A stretch of DNA of 64,000 bases from Escallonia rubra (Eukaryota; Streptophyta; Magnoliopsida; Escalloniales; Escalloniaceae), in assembly GCA_033065855.1 (NCBI GenBank), contig JAVXUO010002151.1:111968-175967 (forward strand), read 5' to 3'. Positions 41,121 through 51,374 of this stretch are shown in pieces; the stretch's first letter is position 1; each line of letters opens with the position of its first letter. A program made the translations under genes and the position numbers. The notes below the pieces were generated by a model, which was not told the origin of the DNA, did not search any database, and saw only the letters and a program-made list of their open reading frames with translations.

Positions 41121-43403
41121 CTAACACTCTTCCTCATCATCGTCCTCCTCGACGATACTGTCAGGTTTGATACCTAGAACTTTATAATGGTTTCTCTTAT
41201 CATGATCCGTCATTTTATTACATAACGCACACTTTCGCAATTTGTTTTGACCCGTTGCTTCTTCAATCGGACTCTTCATACGTATTGCTCGTTTTCGCCC
41301 TTTTGTTTGAGACAGAATTGGATAAAAAATATCGTCCTCCTCGCCATGCAGGCTAGTGCTGTCAATGACTGGCTGTGAAGCTCGATTGAATCTACCGGCT
41401 GGAGTCGCCCGAGTAGTCGGAGTGTCCCGTCTTTCTGGTAATGCCATCCTAAACTGTGCAAGGTTAGCCTTATCCCGTGCGGCTGCTTCAACTTGATACA
41501 TGTACCCATAAAATGTTGATGCTGCATCCAATGATAAACCGTGCATGATGTTACAAAGGTGATTATATCGCAGCGTCTCAGATTGCTCGAAATCAACTGA
41601 AACATTGGGCGCGTAAGGAATGTGACCGTGTACTCTATTGGCTTGCTTCGTCCACCGATCCAAGCTTCGTCCACCAATCCAAGATATACTCTTTCAGAAT
41701 TTCACGAGCATTCTTGGCACTAAAAAACCTCAACGCGTGTCGACAGAGTATACCTTTATGCTCAAACAGTTGACAGTTGCAATTAAGGAACCCGATGTCC
41801 ATACAAACTGCTACGGTAAAATGTCTTCTGTTCTTCGGAGCCGACGAAGAGCACGGATTGGAAAAATTCGTCACATTTGTCAAAGCATAAACCTTGAGAT
41901 CTCTGGTGCATAGCTTGTGCAACTTTGTCATGCTATATTGATTCGACTTTAGTAGTTCCTCTTGAAACTGTCTAAACATTTCCTTGGTATAGACATGGCT
42001 CTTTCTTTGTAAACTGTAGCCGCGTCAGCTTCTCTCTCAAGGAAAAATTGCTTGTCAAGGGCTTTATGCATCTCTAGTACGAACTCTTTTATACTTGAAG
42101 AATGACCTACGTACCCATCAAAGAATGCATTCATACCTTCGCTTCTCGAGGTCGTATTCATTCCGACTGCAAAAAACTTTTTGGTGTAGGTACCGACCCA
42201 CTGTGTCTTGATCTCATACAACGCTTGCAACCATTCATGACTGTGCAAATAGTAGTCATCCATTAACTTGGCCCATCTCTCCTCAAACACGTCTACCGTC
42301 AACGATTTCTTCACACATGTATTAAAGTCACTCTTGAATGTCGGATGGTTTGCATATACATTGTGAAGCCGTTCGGGATATTTGTTGCTTATGTGCCATG
42401 TGCACAGGCCATGGTGAGTATTTAGAAGGACCTAGCGATTGCATTTTTCATTGCCAGATCTTGGTCGGTGATGATGATCTTTGGAGGAGTATGATACATT
42501 GCTTCAAGCCACGTTTCAAATAACCACGTAAATGACTCCTCCGTTTCATCCTTAAGCAGGGCAAAGTGAAACAAGATTGACTGATAGTGGTGGTTTACCC
42601 CGGTGAACGGAGCAAAAGGCATAGAGTACTTATTTGTGCGGTATGTGGTGTCAAACGTTGCAACATCGCCAAAATTTTGGTAAGCAGTTCTAGAACGGGC
42701 ATCCGTCCAAAATATAGTACTAATGCGGTTCTCATCATCCAGTTGGAGACTATAGAAAAAGCCAAAATTCTCACTCTGAAGGCGCTTGAAGATATCAAGT
42801 GTAGCTTGAGAATCACTCTTACTAAGAGACTCTCTCCTCTGAGCACGAAGTTCATTTCGAAGGTCTACTTCGTTGAAGCTCAACTTGTCAATCCCCCCAG
42901 CCTAGCTTGAGAAAACCCCCATCATTCTAGAAGGTGGAATTTTAGCCTCAGCCGTTGTAAAAATATCAGTTGTCTGTGTGCCGCGCTTATTTGTCGGTGC
43001 TGATGAATTTGACCAATCTTACTAGGGGTCATTAACCGATGGTTATGGCTCAACTCCACTCCCGTCACAACCCAATAATTTTCATTTTTTGGTGTACTGC
43101 ATACACATGGGCTTTGCAGCCGGTACCCAAAAATGTGTCCCTTTTTCTTTGTCTTGTTGGCCCTTCGTCACTGATCCGAACAACCGGGGGTACATGCAGT
43201 GCTCATCTATGACACTCAAATAGTCGGGAACAAATTTCGTCTGTATTCACCCGTTTTCTAGTCGTCTTAATTCTAATACCGAAACCTATCATTTTTGAAT
43301 ATGCTCTATAGTATGCTTCAACTTCGTCCAGTGTTTAAAAAACTTGACCTTTGTAAGGTGGATCAAAATCTTGACAAAAATTATTTCCTCCAATTGTATC
43401 CAT
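41121..43403 (-). pseudogene. FAR1-type MULE transposase of MULE-2, decayed
   Basis: It begins MDTIGGNNFCQDF at 43403. The FAR1 region (AYYRAYSKMIGFGIRIKTTR ... EICSRLFECHR) is cut by stops. The DDE part is readable at 42422-42883: ATFDTTYRTNKYS, IITDQDLAMKNAI; then GMNTTSRSEGMNAFFDGY, a SWIM motif CNCQLFEHKGILCRH and the C-terminal CALCNKMTDHDKRNH. Several frame changes and stops lie between 41.6 and 43.4 kb. Protein similarity to the intact MULE-1 transposase is high, notably the shared ILSQTKGRKR..RMKS.IE tail. Confidence 0.85.
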
Positions 43404-43829
43404 ATTTATATTGAAATCTAAAAAATAAAAATTATATCATTCTCCACAAGTCATAGAATTAAATGAATTTTTTTGTAAAGAAACATAAATAAAATCGAAT
43501 GAAATGAAATGAAAAAGGCAAAACTTACAATGTAGTATTGTTGCTTTCAATTGCCTCCTCCTTCAAGATAATTGCTCCAATATTAGCTTTTTTGATAATA
43601 TCACCAAAGTTGGATAAACTGATTTCAAGATAGTGCAAGCAAACACTAAAAGTCTGTGATGTTGGAAGAATTTTTGAGTGTTTGTTTGATGAAAAAATGG
43701 GAGTTTAGGGGTTATAGAGGATGAAGAAATGGTTAGGGTTCGATAGTGAGTAAGTGGGAAGAAAAAGAAAGAGAGAGATATATAGCCAGAAAGAAAAAGA
43801 CTGATCCTGAAGTAAAGGGAAACCCCCAA
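43404..43829 (-). other. Leader region of the MULE-2 transposase
   Basis: AT-rich upstream segment between the transposase start and the palindrome-bearing subterminal region, presumably promoter and leader. I see no coding sequence in it. Confidence 0.5.
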
Positions 43830-44029
43830 ACCGCTACTCTTTGTAGCGGTTGGGGCATTAATTGCACCAGCTCGGGGTAAGTGGGGGCAGCTGGGGGTTT
43901 TATTAGGGTTTTTAATTGCATTTGTGGGGTAGCTGGGGGTTTATTTATGGTAGGTGGGGCAATAATTTCTAGGGCTCATATCCTTGTGTCACACGAAACA
44001 ACTGAAAAAAAAAATATTTGATGATGGCA

Positions 44030-44598
44030 ACCGCTACACTTAGTAGCGGTTGGGTAGTGAGTGGTGGGCCATGTCCTTGTGTCACATGAAAGTTCTGCAT
44101 TAAAAAAAAAAAAAAAAAACTCGAATGGATGCTAACCGCTACAAAGAGTAGCGGTTGGGGACTATGGTGGGGCCACTTTGTCTTGTTATGACAAAGTTTA
44201 AGGCTGCAAAAAAAAGTGTCATGATGCCAACCGCTACACTTAATGGCGGTTGGGCTTGTGCTTTGGTCTCACGAAATGGGGCCAAAAGAATGCTTATAAA
44301 AAAAAATTGCAAGCATCACCAACCGCAAAAAAGTGTAGCAGTTGGGTGTGCTCCCAATTGCTACACTTTGTAGCGGTTGGGAGGAAATTCGTGGGCCCCC
44401 AACCGCAAGTCTTTCTTGCGGTTGGAGTTTTTTCAGCTTTCTGGGGCATTTTTATCCATTTTGCAACCGCTTGAAAGAGCGGCAGTTGCAACTTTAGAAA
44501 AAAAAAACAGATCTGGGTCATCCACGACTACACGTGGACGGCTAGATTTATGGTGGAGAAATTGTTATTTCTCCACCAGTGGGTGTGGATCGGCTCCC
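44030..44598 (-). repeat. MULE-2 right terminal inverted repeat and subterminal palindromes
   Basis: Reverse complement of 31609-32127 and the start of the segment at 35673. AACCGC palindromes lie at about 44031, 44134, 44230, 44322, 44352, 44400 and 44462, with one more inside at 43832. Spacers are conserved between left and right ends. Confidence 0.85.

Positions 44599-44635
<37 letters not shown>
44599..44635. repeat. TA microsatellite at the right edge of MULE-2
   Basis: Short TA run continuous with Tat-type sequence, equivalent to the TA run at 4819-4874 of the first Tat element. It marks the MULE-2 target. Confidence 0.85.
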
Positions 44636-44637
<2 letters not shown>

Positions 44638-45667
44638 AGGGAATCATGCTGCATGACTGAAAATAACGATGATAAAAGCACAAGAAAAGGTAGATAATGC
44701 AAGTACAGTTCACGAGTGAAACGCGCCAAATGCACTTCTGGAATCAGTCGGATAAGTCTTGCTGTAGTTGGGCCCAGGATGCAAGACAACCGAGGACTCG
44801 CACAGGAGGGAAAGTACACATGCGAGACGTGTCAAGCTCAGTTATGGAGCTAGCTGGTGGAGTCACACTGTAGTCACATTCAGAATGCCGGTCAATAGAG
44901 GACTCGCACAGGAGGGGAAGTCCACGTGCGAGATTTGTCGAGCGCATTTCTAAAGTGAGTTGGAGAAGCCTTGCTGCAGTTGGTCCCAGGGTGCGGGTCA
45001 ACAGAGGACTTGCGCATGAGGGAAAGTCCACGTTTGAGACATGTCGAGCGCATTCCTGGAGTCAACTAGTTTGGTCGCATCCATAATGCAGATCAACAAA
45101 GGACTTACACAGGAGGGAACGTCCACGTGCAAGACATGTCGAGCGCATTATTAGAGTCGGTCGGTGAGCCTTGCTGTGATCACGTCCATCAACTCAACAA
45201 ATGAATTGCACACGAAGGAAGTCACAATCTGGATCATGTCAAGCACATTACTGGCAAAACTAATTCGACATTATTGTCACTATTATATCCAGACATAAGC
45301 AAAAGTGTCAATAAACATATAATCTCAAATCATTAGAACAAGCCAATTTCCTCTAAAAAGATCAAGGTACAAGCAAGCATATACGAATAAGCATAAGCAT
45401 ACTCAAGTACGTTGTGTTTAGAATTTTTTTTTTTTTACTTTTGTTCGTTTTACATCCCATTAATCTAATGAGAAACGAAGAAAAGTATATATATTTATCA
45501 AGACATATGTAGTGATTGTCACACACAAAAAAAAAAGTCAAAGATAGGAGAAGATAAGAAGTGGGCGTTGAGCCCAAAAAAAAAAGGAGAAAGAAACAAG
45601 AAAACTAGAGAGACAAGAAGTGGGCGTTGAGTCCAAAGAAAAAGAAAAAGAAAACAGAAGAAGAAAG
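44636..45667 (-). mobile_element. Fragment of a second Tat element (antisense-gene leader region)
   Basis: Reverse complement of about 3650-4800: TATTTTCAGTCATGCAGCA matches at 44640-44660, diverged ~106-bp GCGCTCGAC...GTGCGAG repeats occupy 44690-45260, and ACTTTTCTTC..TTT and GAACAAAAGTAA matches occur at 45420-45500. Only non-coding parts are present. Its remainder resumes after the chromovirus at 51375. Confidence 0.7.
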
Positions 45668-46179
45668 TGTAACAGCGAAGGAGTGATTCGCAGCTATTGA
45701 AAGAAGATGAAAATCAAACTAAAAGAGAATCCAGCTCAGCTGGCCAAATACAGAGAAGAAGATAGAAGATAAACAGTGAATCTTTTCATATATATCTTCT
45801 TTCTCTCCTGATTTTCCCTTTACATAGCCTTTTTCAATCTTTCTTCCCAAGTCAGAAATATTTGAATAATCCTGGAAGATCAGAGAATGTAACAAACAAC
45901 TAACTGAAAATCAAAAGAAAAACATTAATGCTGCTAGAAATCCTAACGGCCAAATCCTCCTTGGAAATCTGCTGAGCGCGTGGCTGTTACTTTCCCACTC
46001 ACTTATTGCTTCACGCGCCTCACTCTCACTTCCTTCTTAATGGCTGTTGCTTCCCTCCATATTTCTCTGTTCAATTTCTTCCCACACCTGGTGGCATTTT
46101 AACTCTAATCTTCAGTGGCCTGTGCTACTGGTTATTGACTGCTGGTGCAGCTGGGTCTCGTGGGGTGTCATTCATGACA
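45668..46179 (-). repeat. Chromovirus 3' LTR (left copy)
   Basis: 512 bp, on minus TGTCATGAATGACACC ... CGCTGTTACA. It is directly repeated at 50856-51374. The right copy has a short extra AGAAGATAG unit. Confidence 0.92.
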
Positions 46180-47906
46180 TTCCCTTCCCCTTTAAATTTC
46201 CCATCCTCTCCTGTAGCAAAGGCTGAAAATTTTCTCTGTACTGTAGCCCAGTCCTCCCATGTGGCCTTATTTTCAGGTAAATTAGTCCAACCAATTAGTG
46301 CTTGTGGCACTGCTTGACCCCTTCTCTTAATCATCCTGCGATCCAAGACCTGAGCAGGTTCTAAAAGTATATGTCCTCCTTCATTGACTGGTGGTAGCAT
46401 AGGAGTAATAGTAGTGTGCTGACCTATAGCTGGTTTGAGTAGAGAAACATGGAAAACAGGATGAATCCCAGTACCTTGAGGTAAGTCCAGTCTATAGGCT
46501 ACTGGTCCAACCCTTGCCAACACCTGGTATGGTCCAAAATACTTAGGGGACAATTTAAGGTTTCTTCTGATGGCTAAGCTGGTTTGTCTATAGGGCTGAA
46601 GCCTGAGATAGACTCGATCCCCTACAGTAAACTCCCTCTCACTTCTGTGTTTGTTTGCATTCTGCTTCATCCTAGCTTGGGCAATAGTCAAGTTATCCTT
46701 CAGATGGTTCAATACCTTGGTTCTTTCCACCATATATGCATCAACTGCAGCAACATGAGTAGTTTCAGGGCTGCCCAAGTTCAAAACTCTAGGAGTATAA
46801 CCATACAGGGCCTCAAAGGGAGTCACCTTGAGTGAGCTATAAAATGTAGTATTGTACCAATACTCAGCCATTGTTAACCATTTACTCCAGGTTTGGGGTC
46901 TATCCCCACAAAAGCATCTTAGGTATGTCTCAAGGCACTGATTGACCCTTTCTGTTTGCCCATCTATTTGAGGATGATAGGAAGTACTTAGGTGAAGATT
47001 AGTACCAATTAAGCTAAAAAGCTTCTGCCAAAAGTGACTAAGGAAAACATTTCCCCTGTCACTTATGATACTATCTGGTGTGCCATGTAGTTTGAATACC
47101 TGGTCAAAATAGGCTTGAGCAACTTCTTGGGCTGTGTAAGGATGGCTCAAGGATAAGAAGTGTGCCACCTTGCTTAGCCAGTCAACTACTACCATTATCG
47201 CTTCCTTGTTTTGTGATTTTGGTAGACCTTCAATGAAATCCATTGAAATACTGCTCCATAGCTGTTGGGGTATAGCTAAAGGCTGAAGTAGACCAGGGTA
47301 AGCCACATGTTTTGATTTACTCCTCTGGCAAATGTCACACTGCTGGACAAACCTTTTAACACTCTGTTGAAGGTTTGGCCAAAAAAATATAGCTGCCACC
47401 CTTTTAAATGTAGCATTTTCTCCAGAGTGCCCCCCAATGCTGGAACTGTGCAAAGTTTGGAGTATTTGTTGCCTTAAGTTCCCTTGCTCCCCCACAAATA
47501 ATTTACCTTTGAACTTCAAAGTACCTTGTTCATACAAATATTCTGAAGTGGCATAAGGGTCTAGGACTAATTGCTGAATTTGCTGTTGAACATAATCATC
47601 ACCTTCATAGCTATCTTGTATTTCTTGTATCCATAAGGGTGTTACAACAGAAATTGCTGAGCAATTCCCTTCTTGATCTCCTGATGTTGCTAACCTTGAT
47701 AATGCATCAGCTGCCCCATTCTCTCTTCCAGTTTTGTATTGAATTTCAAAATCAAATCCCAATAGCTTTGATAGGCACTTTTGTTGAAGTAGGGAAGTTA
47801 CCCTTTGGCCTAATAGATACTTTAGGCTGCAATGATCTGTTTTGATTATAAAATGGCTGCAGCTAAGGTAGCTATGCCAGTGTATTATAGCTTGGACTAA
47901 AGCCAT
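46125..47906 (-). CDS. Chromovirus integrase and chromodomain region (with RNase H tail)
   Basis: RNase H end HFIIKTDHCSLKYLLGQR; zinc region GGHSGENATFKRV ... CDICQRSKSK; core SSISMDFIEGLPKSQ, VVVDWLSKVAHF, DSIISDRGNVFLSHFW and GQTERVNQCLETYLR; GPYQVLARVGPVAYRLDLP; and a chromodomain ending ALIGWTNLPENKATWEDW near 46230-46330. The chromodomain directs family members to chromatin marks. Confidence 0.9.
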   Translation of the reverse strand: MALVQAIIHWHSYLSCSHFIIKTDHCSLKYLLGQRVTSLLQQKCLSKLLGFDFEIQYKTGRENGAADALSRLATSGDQEGNCSAISVVTPLWIQEIQDSYEGDDYVQQQIQQLVLDPYATSEYLYEQGTLKFKGKLFVGEQGNLRQQILQTLHSSSIGGHSGENATFKRVAAIFFWPNLQQSVKRFVQQCDICQRSKSKHVAYPGLLQPLAIPQQLWSSISMDFIEGLPKSQNKEAIMVVVDWLSKVAHFLSLSHPYTAQEVAQAYFDQVFKLHGTPDSIISDRGNVFLSHFWQKLFSLIGTNLHLSTSYHPQIDGQTERVNQCLETYLRCFCGDRPQTWSKWLTMAEYWYNTTFYSSLKVTPFEALYGYTPRVLNLGSPETTHVAAVDAYMVERTKVLNHLKDNLTIAQARMKQNANKHRSEREFTVGDRVYLRLQPYRQTSLAIRRNLKLSPKYFGPYQVLARVGPVAYRLDLPQGTGIHPVFHVSLLKPAIGQHTTITPMLPPVNEGGHILLEPAQVLDRRMIKRRGQAVPQALIGWTNLPENKATWEDWATVQRKFSAFATGEDGKFKGEGNVMNDTPRDPAAPAVNNQ

Positions 47907-47981
47907 GAGTTCTTTCTCATAAGTTGATAGGGCTAAGGCTTTGGGTCCAAAAGCTTTGCTGAAGTAAGCCAGAGGTTGACC

Positions 47982-48854
47982 TTACTGCATCAACACTGCT
48001 CCCATGCCCATATCACTAGCATCAACTTCCACAGTGAATGGGAGAGTCCAGTTAGGTAAGGCCAAGACAGGAGTTTGAGTCATAGCATTCTTCAAAACTT
48101 CAAAAGCCTTTGTTGCTTCAGGATGCCACTTGAAGTTGTTCTTTTGAAGCAACTTGGTCAAGGGTTTGCTCTTAATGCCATAGAGAGCTATGAACTTTCT
48201 GTAATAACCTGTGAGGCCTAGGAAGCCTCTTAATTGCTTGAGAGTTTTTGGGAGTGGCCACTGTACCATAGCTTGAATCTTGGCAGGATCAGCTGTGACT
48301 CCTTGTCCTGTGACAATGTGGCCTAAGTACTCCACTTTTGAGGAAGCAAAGGTACATTTAGACTCTTTGACATATAAGGTGTGGTCCCTGAGGGTCTGTA
48401 GAACAATGGTGAGGTGCTGGATATGGTCTGCATAACTCTTGCTGTATACTAAGATGTCGTCAAAGAAAACCAAGACAAATCTTCTCAAATAAGGCTCAAA
48501 GATGGAGTTCATAATTGACTGAAATGTGGCTGGTGCATTTGTGAGCCCAAAAGGCATTACCTTGAACTCAAAATGTCCAAAATGGGTTGAAAAAGCAGTT
48601 TTATGAATATCAGTTGGAAGCACCCTGATCTGATGGTACCCACTCCTTAGATCAAGCTTGGTAAACACCTTGGCACCATGTAGTTCATCCAACAAGTCAT
48701 CCACTACTGGAATTGGAAACCTGTTTTTCACAGTGAGTTTATTCAACCCCCTGTAATCCACACACATCCTCCATGATCCATCTTTCTTCTTCACTGACAA
48801 AACAGGGGACCCAAAAGGTGAAGTGCTAGGTTGCACTATTCCAGATTCAATCAT
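47982..48854 (-). CDS. Chromovirus reverse transcriptase region
   Basis: KKDGSWRMCVDYRGLNKLT, KLDLRSGYHQIRV, FGLTNAPATFQSIMN and the catalytic LVFFDDILVYSKS are all visible, followed by the start of RNase H (TVEVDASDMGMGAVL). Confidence 0.92.
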   Translation of the reverse strand: MIESGIVQPSTSPFGSPVLSVKKKDGSWRMCVDYRGLNKLTVKNRFPIPVVDDLLDELHGAKVFTKLDLRSGYHQIRVLPTDIHKTAFSTHFGHFEFKVMPFGLTNAPATFQSIMNSIFEPYLRRFVLVFFDDILVYSKSYADHIQHLTIVLQTLRDHTLYVKESKCTFASSKVEYLGHIVTGQGVTADPAKIQAMVQWPLPKTLKQLRGFLGLTGYYRKFIALYGIKSKPLTKLLQKNNFKWHPEATKAFEVLKNAMTQTPVLALPNWTLPFTVEVDASDMGMGAVLMQ

Positions 48855-49352
48855 CTCATGAACAATGTTCTCTATTTCAGTTTTTTAGGTGTATGGCACT
48901 CTGTATGGTCTGATGTTGATGGGTTGAGCATTAGGAATTAAAGGTATTTGGTGGTCTTGGGGTCTTGTAGGGGGTAGTCCCTTGGGTTCTTGGAAGACAT
49001 CAGCAAACTGATGTAATAGTGCAGTCAATTGAGGCTCATGGGTGTGGGGGTTTGGTAGAGTGGTTATAGTGTAAACTTGGCCAAATAAAGCCCCTTGATT
49101 CTTGGTAAGGTACTTGTACATTGACTGTGCTGACATTAACTTGATTTCAGCTTGTACTTCTCCCCCATATAATGTTATTTCCTTATCCCCCATCCAGATG
49201 GTCATAGTCATTTTCTGAAAATCAAAGGCCACTCTTCCTAAGTCCTTCAACCATTATAAACCCAAGACACAATCACAGCCCCCCAAAGGAATCATAAACA
49301 GATTAGCTTTAAATTGCTGATTCTGCATAGTCCAGCTGAATTCACTACAAGC

Positions 49353-50801
49353 TCAGTCACTGCACACCTTGTTGCCATCTGCCACCATAACTGTCATGGG
49401 GGCAGTAGGGGTCACCAAACAGCCCAATCTTTCGGCTGTAGCTGGGTCCATAAAGTTATGGGTGGACCCAGTGTCCACTAGTAGGGAGAATTTCGTGTTA
49501 CCATGCTGACCCCAAAGCTTAAAAGTGGATTGAGTTTGGTTTCCTGTCAAAGCATTGACAGTGATCTCCATCTTCTCTGGGTGTTCATTATTTTCGGTTG
49601 CATGTGGTTGAGGGTGGACTTCTTCATCATAAACAGGTGGGGGGTCTTCCTCTTCACCTTCATCAACCACCAACATTGACACCTGTTTGTTTTTACAAAC
49701 ATGTGCAGGACTGAAAGTCTCCTCACACCAATAGCATAGGCCTCTTTTTCTTCTATCATCAAAGTAGGCCCTAGTCAACCTTTGTTGGGGGACATTTGGG
49801 GTAGGTAGTAAGGCCTTGTTCTGGTTGTTAGGTTGAGCTTGAAGTGGTTGGGGGTTCAGAGTTAGTGCAGGGTTTCTTGGTTTAGCAACTGTGTTGCTCA
49901 GGTTAGGTTTAGCAGAGGTCATGGGATTATAGGTCGACTGAAATTTAGGAGTGGTTCTGGACTGGTACCAGCTATTATTGATAGTAGCCTCCTGCTTTCG
50001 AGCTAGATAAATTGCCCTTGAGAGGTTGTGTACCTCAAACTTTTCAACCTCCAATCTGAGTTCATCCTTGAGACCACTAATGAAACTTTGCACAAAATAC
50101 ACTTCCTCAAACTTACACCCTTCATTAACTAGCACAGATCTTAGGGTGGTCTTAAATTCATTATAATATTGTTCAACTGACCCAAGCTGTCTTAATTTAT
50201 GAAATTCCCCTATTATGCTTTCTTTAAAGAGTTGGGCAAATCTAGAATTTAAATCTCGTACAAATTCAGTCCAGGAAACCTTGCCCTTGGCCTTAGTGTA
50301 AGTACCAAACCAGTGTTCTGCTTGGCCTTCAAAGTGTACTGAGGCAAAGTTAACTTTGAGCATTTCATCCATAGGATGAAATTCAAAGTATCTCTCAGCC
50401 TTTCTAACCCACCCATAAGAATCACCTCCATAAAACTTAGGAAATTCCAGTTTAGGTAGCTTAGGAAAAACATTACCATTGTTATATGGAAGGAAATCTC
50501 GTTGGTTAGTTTCCCAGTTCTTGTTTCCTCTTGTCTTTGAATGAGAACCTTCTGCTCCCTCATTACCTTTAGAGTAAATCAGCTGCTGTATCAAACCCTG
50601 CAACTCTGAGAGAGCATGCCTCATAGCTGGTAATTCCTCGTTTAGTTGATCTATTGAGAGCTTCAATGCAGGTAGCTCCTCTACGTTTTGCCTTAATTCC
50701 GTCAATTGATCATCAAGAGATCCAAAGCGGTCTGCAAACTGAGCTTCCATCAAACTCACATGCTCATCTAGTTGCTGTTTATTTCGGTTACCATACCCCA
50801 T
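49353..50801 (-). CDS. Chromovirus gag and protease start
   Basis: Gag core YGGDSYGWVRKAERYFEFH, SVHFEGQAEHWFGTY, SVEQYYNEFKTTLRS and FISGLKDELRLEV; a CYWCEETFSPAHVCKNK zinc knuckle; and the protease active site FSLLVDTGSTHNFMDP. The N-terminal 90 residues are rich in heptads (coiled coil). Confidence 0.9.
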   Translation of the reverse strand: MGYGNRNKQQLDEHVSLMEAQFADRFGSLDDQLTELRQNVEELPALKLSIDQLNEELPAMRHALSELQGLIQQLIYSKGNEGAEGSHSKTRGNKNWETNQRDFLPYNNGNVFPKLPKLEFPKFYGGDSYGWVRKAERYFEFHPMDEMLKVNFASVHFEGQAEHWFGTYTKAKGKVSWTEFVRDLNSRFAQLFKESIIGEFHKLRQLGSVEQYYNEFKTTLRSVLVNEGCKFEEVYFVQSFISGLKDELRLEVEKFEVHNLSRAIYLARKQEATINNSWYQSRTTPKFQSTYNPMTSAKPNLSNTVAKPRNPALTLNPQPLQAQPNNQNKALLPTPNVPQQRLTRAYFDDRRKRGLCYWCEETFSPAHVCKNKQVSMLVVDEGEEEDPPPVYDEEVHPQPHATENNEHPEKMEITVNALTGNQTQSTFKLWGQHGNTKFSLLVDTGSTHNFMDPATAERLGCLVTPTAPMTVMVADGNKVCSD

Positions 50802-50840
50802 TCTGATCTGATTTCTTCACGAGCCCAGGTAACGTAGCTT

Positions 50841-50853
50841 GCTCTGGATACCA
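50841..50853 (-). promoter_or_regulatory. Chromovirus primer-binding site, initiator Met tRNA type
   Basis: TGGTATCCAGAGC on the minus strand, two bases inside the 5' LTR, close to the standard TGGTATCAGAGC. Confidence 0.75.
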
Positions 50854-50855
50854 AA

Positions 50856-51374
50856 TGTAACAGCGAATGAGTGATTCGCAGCTACTGAAAGAAGATGAAA
50901 CTCAAACTAAAAGAGAATCCAGCTCAGCTGGCCAAATACAGAGAAGAAGATAGAAGATAGAAGATAAACAGTGATTCTTTTCATATATATCTTCTTTCTC
51001 TCCTGATTTTCCCTTTACATAGCCTTTTTCAATCTTTCTTCCCAAGTCAGAAATATTCGAATAATCTTGGAAGATCAGAGAATGTAACAAACAACTAACT
51101 GAAAATCAAAAGAAAAACATTAATGCTGTTAGAAATCCTAACGGCCAAATCCTCCTTGGAAATCTACTGAGCGCGTGGCTGTTACTTTCCCACTCACTTA
51201 TTGCTTCACGCGCCTCACTCTCACTTCCTTCTTAATGGTTGTTGCTTCCCTCCATATTTCTCTGTTCAATTTCTTCCCACACCTGGTGGCATTTTAACTC
51301 TAATCTTCAGTGGCCTGTGCTGCTGGTTATTGACTGCTGGTGCAGCTGGGTCTCGTGGGGTGTCATTCATGACA
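50856..51374 (-). repeat. Chromovirus 5' LTR (right copy)
   Basis: 519 bp direct repeat of 45668-46179. A CATATATATC stretch and poly-pyrimidine tract are shared. Confidence 0.92.

Larger units (their letters stand above)
31609..44598. mobile_element. MULE-2: 13.0-kb relative of MULE-1, decayed, with nested LTR insertions
   Basis: Termini GGGAGCCGATCCACACCC and complement, sharing GGGAGCYGATCC with MULE-1. TIRs exceed 500 bp at roughly 95% identity by eye. It contains PMD-Ulp1 (+) from the left and FAR1-type transposase (-) from the right, the mirror of MULE-1. At least a dozen palindromes of half-site AACCGCTAC or AACCGCAAG lie in the TIR and subterminal regions. Both genes carry several stops. 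A 3.5-kb solo LTR and a probable second smaller solo LTR lie on the left side. No B3 gene or small paralogous genes were found. Confidence 0.88.
45668..51374 (-). mobile_element. Ty3/gypsy chromovirus, Reina-like, 5.7 kb; complete in structure, broken in coding
   Basis: Two direct LTRs (45668-46179 and 50856-51374), a perfect GAAAG target duplication (45663-45667, 51375-51379), an initiator-Met-type primer site and a GGGGAAGGGAA polypurine tract. On the minus strand it carries gag, protease, RT, RNase H, integrase and a C-terminal chromodomain. Size, short LTRs and chromodomain suggest the Reina clade. About a dozen differences between LTRs by eye (about 2%) put insertion at roughly one million years, assuming usual plant rates. 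The coding region has about three breaks. Confidence 0.9.
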
